Part shown: in pieces, positions 34,128 to 34,903 of the stretch
How positions within the stretch are numbered: position 1 is the first letter of the stretch
How the letters are laid out: each line of letters starts with the position of its first letter
Origin: Rhodospirillaceae bacterium
GTDB lineage: Bacteria; Pseudomonadota; Alphaproteobacteria; Rhodospirillales; JABHCV01
Reading direction: 5' to 3'
NCBI GenBank assembly: GCA_018662005.1
Contig: JABJHA010000053.1
Span: 1-34,903, forward strand
Length of the DNA: 34,903 nt
Notes under the pieces: model-generated
What the model was told of the DNA's origin: nothing
Databases searched by the model: none
What the model saw: the letters and a program-made list of their open reading frames with translations, nothing else
Translations under genes and position numbers: made by a program

Positions 34128-34903
34128 TGGCTGATACAAACAACGCTGGACGCAATCTGGCCATGGAAGCCGTCAGGGTCAGTGAAGCGGCAGCCCGCGC
34201 CGCCAGCGTCTGGATGGGGCGTGGTGATGAAGAATCTGCCGATCAGGCCGCCGTGGATGCCATGAGCAAGGCGCTCAAGGCCCTGTCGATTGACGGCACT
34301 ATCCGCATTGGTGAAAACAACGGCAGTCAGCTGACCGTCAACGAAAAGGTCGGCGATGGCAAAGGACCAGCCGTTGATGTTGCCTTGATGCCGGTGGAAG
34401 GTCCGACCATTGTCGCCAAGGGCGAACCCAACGGCCTTTCCGTCATTGCTTTGGCCGAAGGCGGCAAGTTCCTTAACGTCCCCGATCTGTACATGGAAAA
34501 AATCGCCGTCGGTGGCGGCTTGCCGGCAGGGCTTGTCGATCTGGACAATCCGCCGTCAGAAAACCTGAAAGCGCTGAGTGCGGCCAAAGGCGTGCCCATC
34601 AGTGATCTTGTCGTGTGCATTCTGGACCGTCCCCGCCATGGTGAAATTATCGCCCAGGTTCGCGAAGCCGGTGCCCGCATCATGTTAATTGTCGACGGTG
34701 ATGTTTCGGGTGTTGTCGCAACGGTTTGGCCGAAAAGCGGTATTGATTTGTATTGTGGCATCGGCGGCGCTTCACAAGGCGTTCTCTCAGCCGCAGCCCT
34801 TGCCTGTGTCGGCGGTCAGATGCAGGGGCGGTTGGTCGTCCGCGATAATGCCGACAGGGTAAAAGCCGACGATGCCGGTATCACAGACCCTGCACAAAAG
34901 TTC
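34127..34903 (+). CDS. glpX: GlpX-like class II fructose-1,6-bisphosphatase, partial and divergent
   Basis: The first 259 residues of a GlpX-type protein run off the window edge. The family fold is clear: GRGDEESADQAAVDAM, GTIRIGE, PDLYMEKIAVGG, DRPRHGEII, IVDGDVSGVV and GIGGASQGVLSAAAL. D39 and E63 match metal-binding D33 and E57 of E. coli GlpX. But the IGEGxxDEAP motif is replaced by IGENNGSQL, the D85 position is M88 (ALMPVEG instead of AVDPIEG), and E213 is Q217 (GGASQG instead of GGAPEG). Loss of two metal ligands suggests altered or absent phosphatase activity. It overlaps hom by one base. hom-glpX order is common in alphaproteobacteria. Confidence 0.88.
   Translation, partial: MADTNNAGRNLAMEAVRVSEAAARAASVWMGRGDEESADQAAVDAMSKALKALSIDGTIRIGENNGSQLTVNEKVGDGKGPAVDVALMPVEGPTIVAKGEPNGLSVIALAEGGKFLNVPDLYMEKIAVGGGLPAGLVDLDNPPSENLKALSAAKGVPISDLVVCILDRPRHGEIIAQVREAGARIMLIVDGDVSGVVATVWPKSGIDLYCGIGGASQGVLSAAALACVGGQMQGRLVVRDNADRVKADDAGITDPAQKF

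Overview
The window looks like a chromosomal segment of a marine or aquatic alphaproteobacterium, most likely Rhodospirillales-like. This is inferred from the gene families and their order: NDUFA12-like protein, methyltransferase, DUF2155, aat, accC, accB and aroQ; hom followed by a glpX-like gene; clpS-clpA; B12-dependent ribonucleotide reductase; class I PHA synthase. I saw no rRNA, tRNA, CRISPR array, transposase or phage gene.

Layout. Positions 1-1,400 hold two envelope or secreted proteins on the minus strand: a glycine-tailed protein with a twin-arginine-like leader, and a lipoprotein. Positions 1,600-5,450 are clpS-clpA with a one-base overlap into a CoA-transferase gene. Positions 5,470-8,990 are a minus-strand run: response regulator/metallo-hydrolase fusion, RidA-family protein, FemAB-like acyltransferase, and a secreted protein with a duplicated cysteine module. 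Positions 9,150-13,200 are nrdJ with a clear terminator and a pair of NrdR-like boxes. Positions 13,579-15,112 carry an NDUFA12-like complex I protein, a methyltransferase and a DUF2155 protein on the plus strand. They meet the convergent aroQ-accB-accC-aat operon. Positions 18,133-19,512 carry a ThiS-ThiG fusion and a carboxymuconolactone-decarboxylase-like protein. Positions 22,503-30,000 hold an RhlE-type helicase, small hydrolases, a gamma-carbonic-anhydrase-like protein, a MeaB-like GTPase, a class V aminotransferase and phaC. Positions 30,169-34,903 hold an OmpA-family lipoprotein, a large palindromic element, alaC, hom and the start of a divergent glpX.

The most unusual part is 19,513-22,500. 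It is a compact, AT-richer, four-gene plus-strand cassette placed between two convergent housekeeping genes. It encodes an OGG-type DNA glycosylase/lyase-like protein, a small protein with a glycine-rich N terminus (MGGSG...), a PfkB sugar/nucleoside kinase fused to a nucleoside 2-deoxyribosyltransferase, and a QueC-like enzyme. No other queuosine genes, no CD-NTase and no recognised effector are present. QueC- and OGG-like proteins are known from type IV CBASS, and QueC-like proteins from Qat. My hypothesis is a related but separate nucleobase-modification system, probably defensive, in which the QueC-like enzyme attaches a deazaguanine-type base to the N terminus of the small glycine-led protein.

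Other notable items are a roughly 280-bp three-way-junction palindrome between the OmpA-family gene and alaC, a GlpX-like protein lacking two expected metal ligands, the receiver-metallo-hydrolase fusion, and the ThiS-ThiG fusion. ClpS, ClpA and Aat together give most of a bacterial N-degron pathway in one window.
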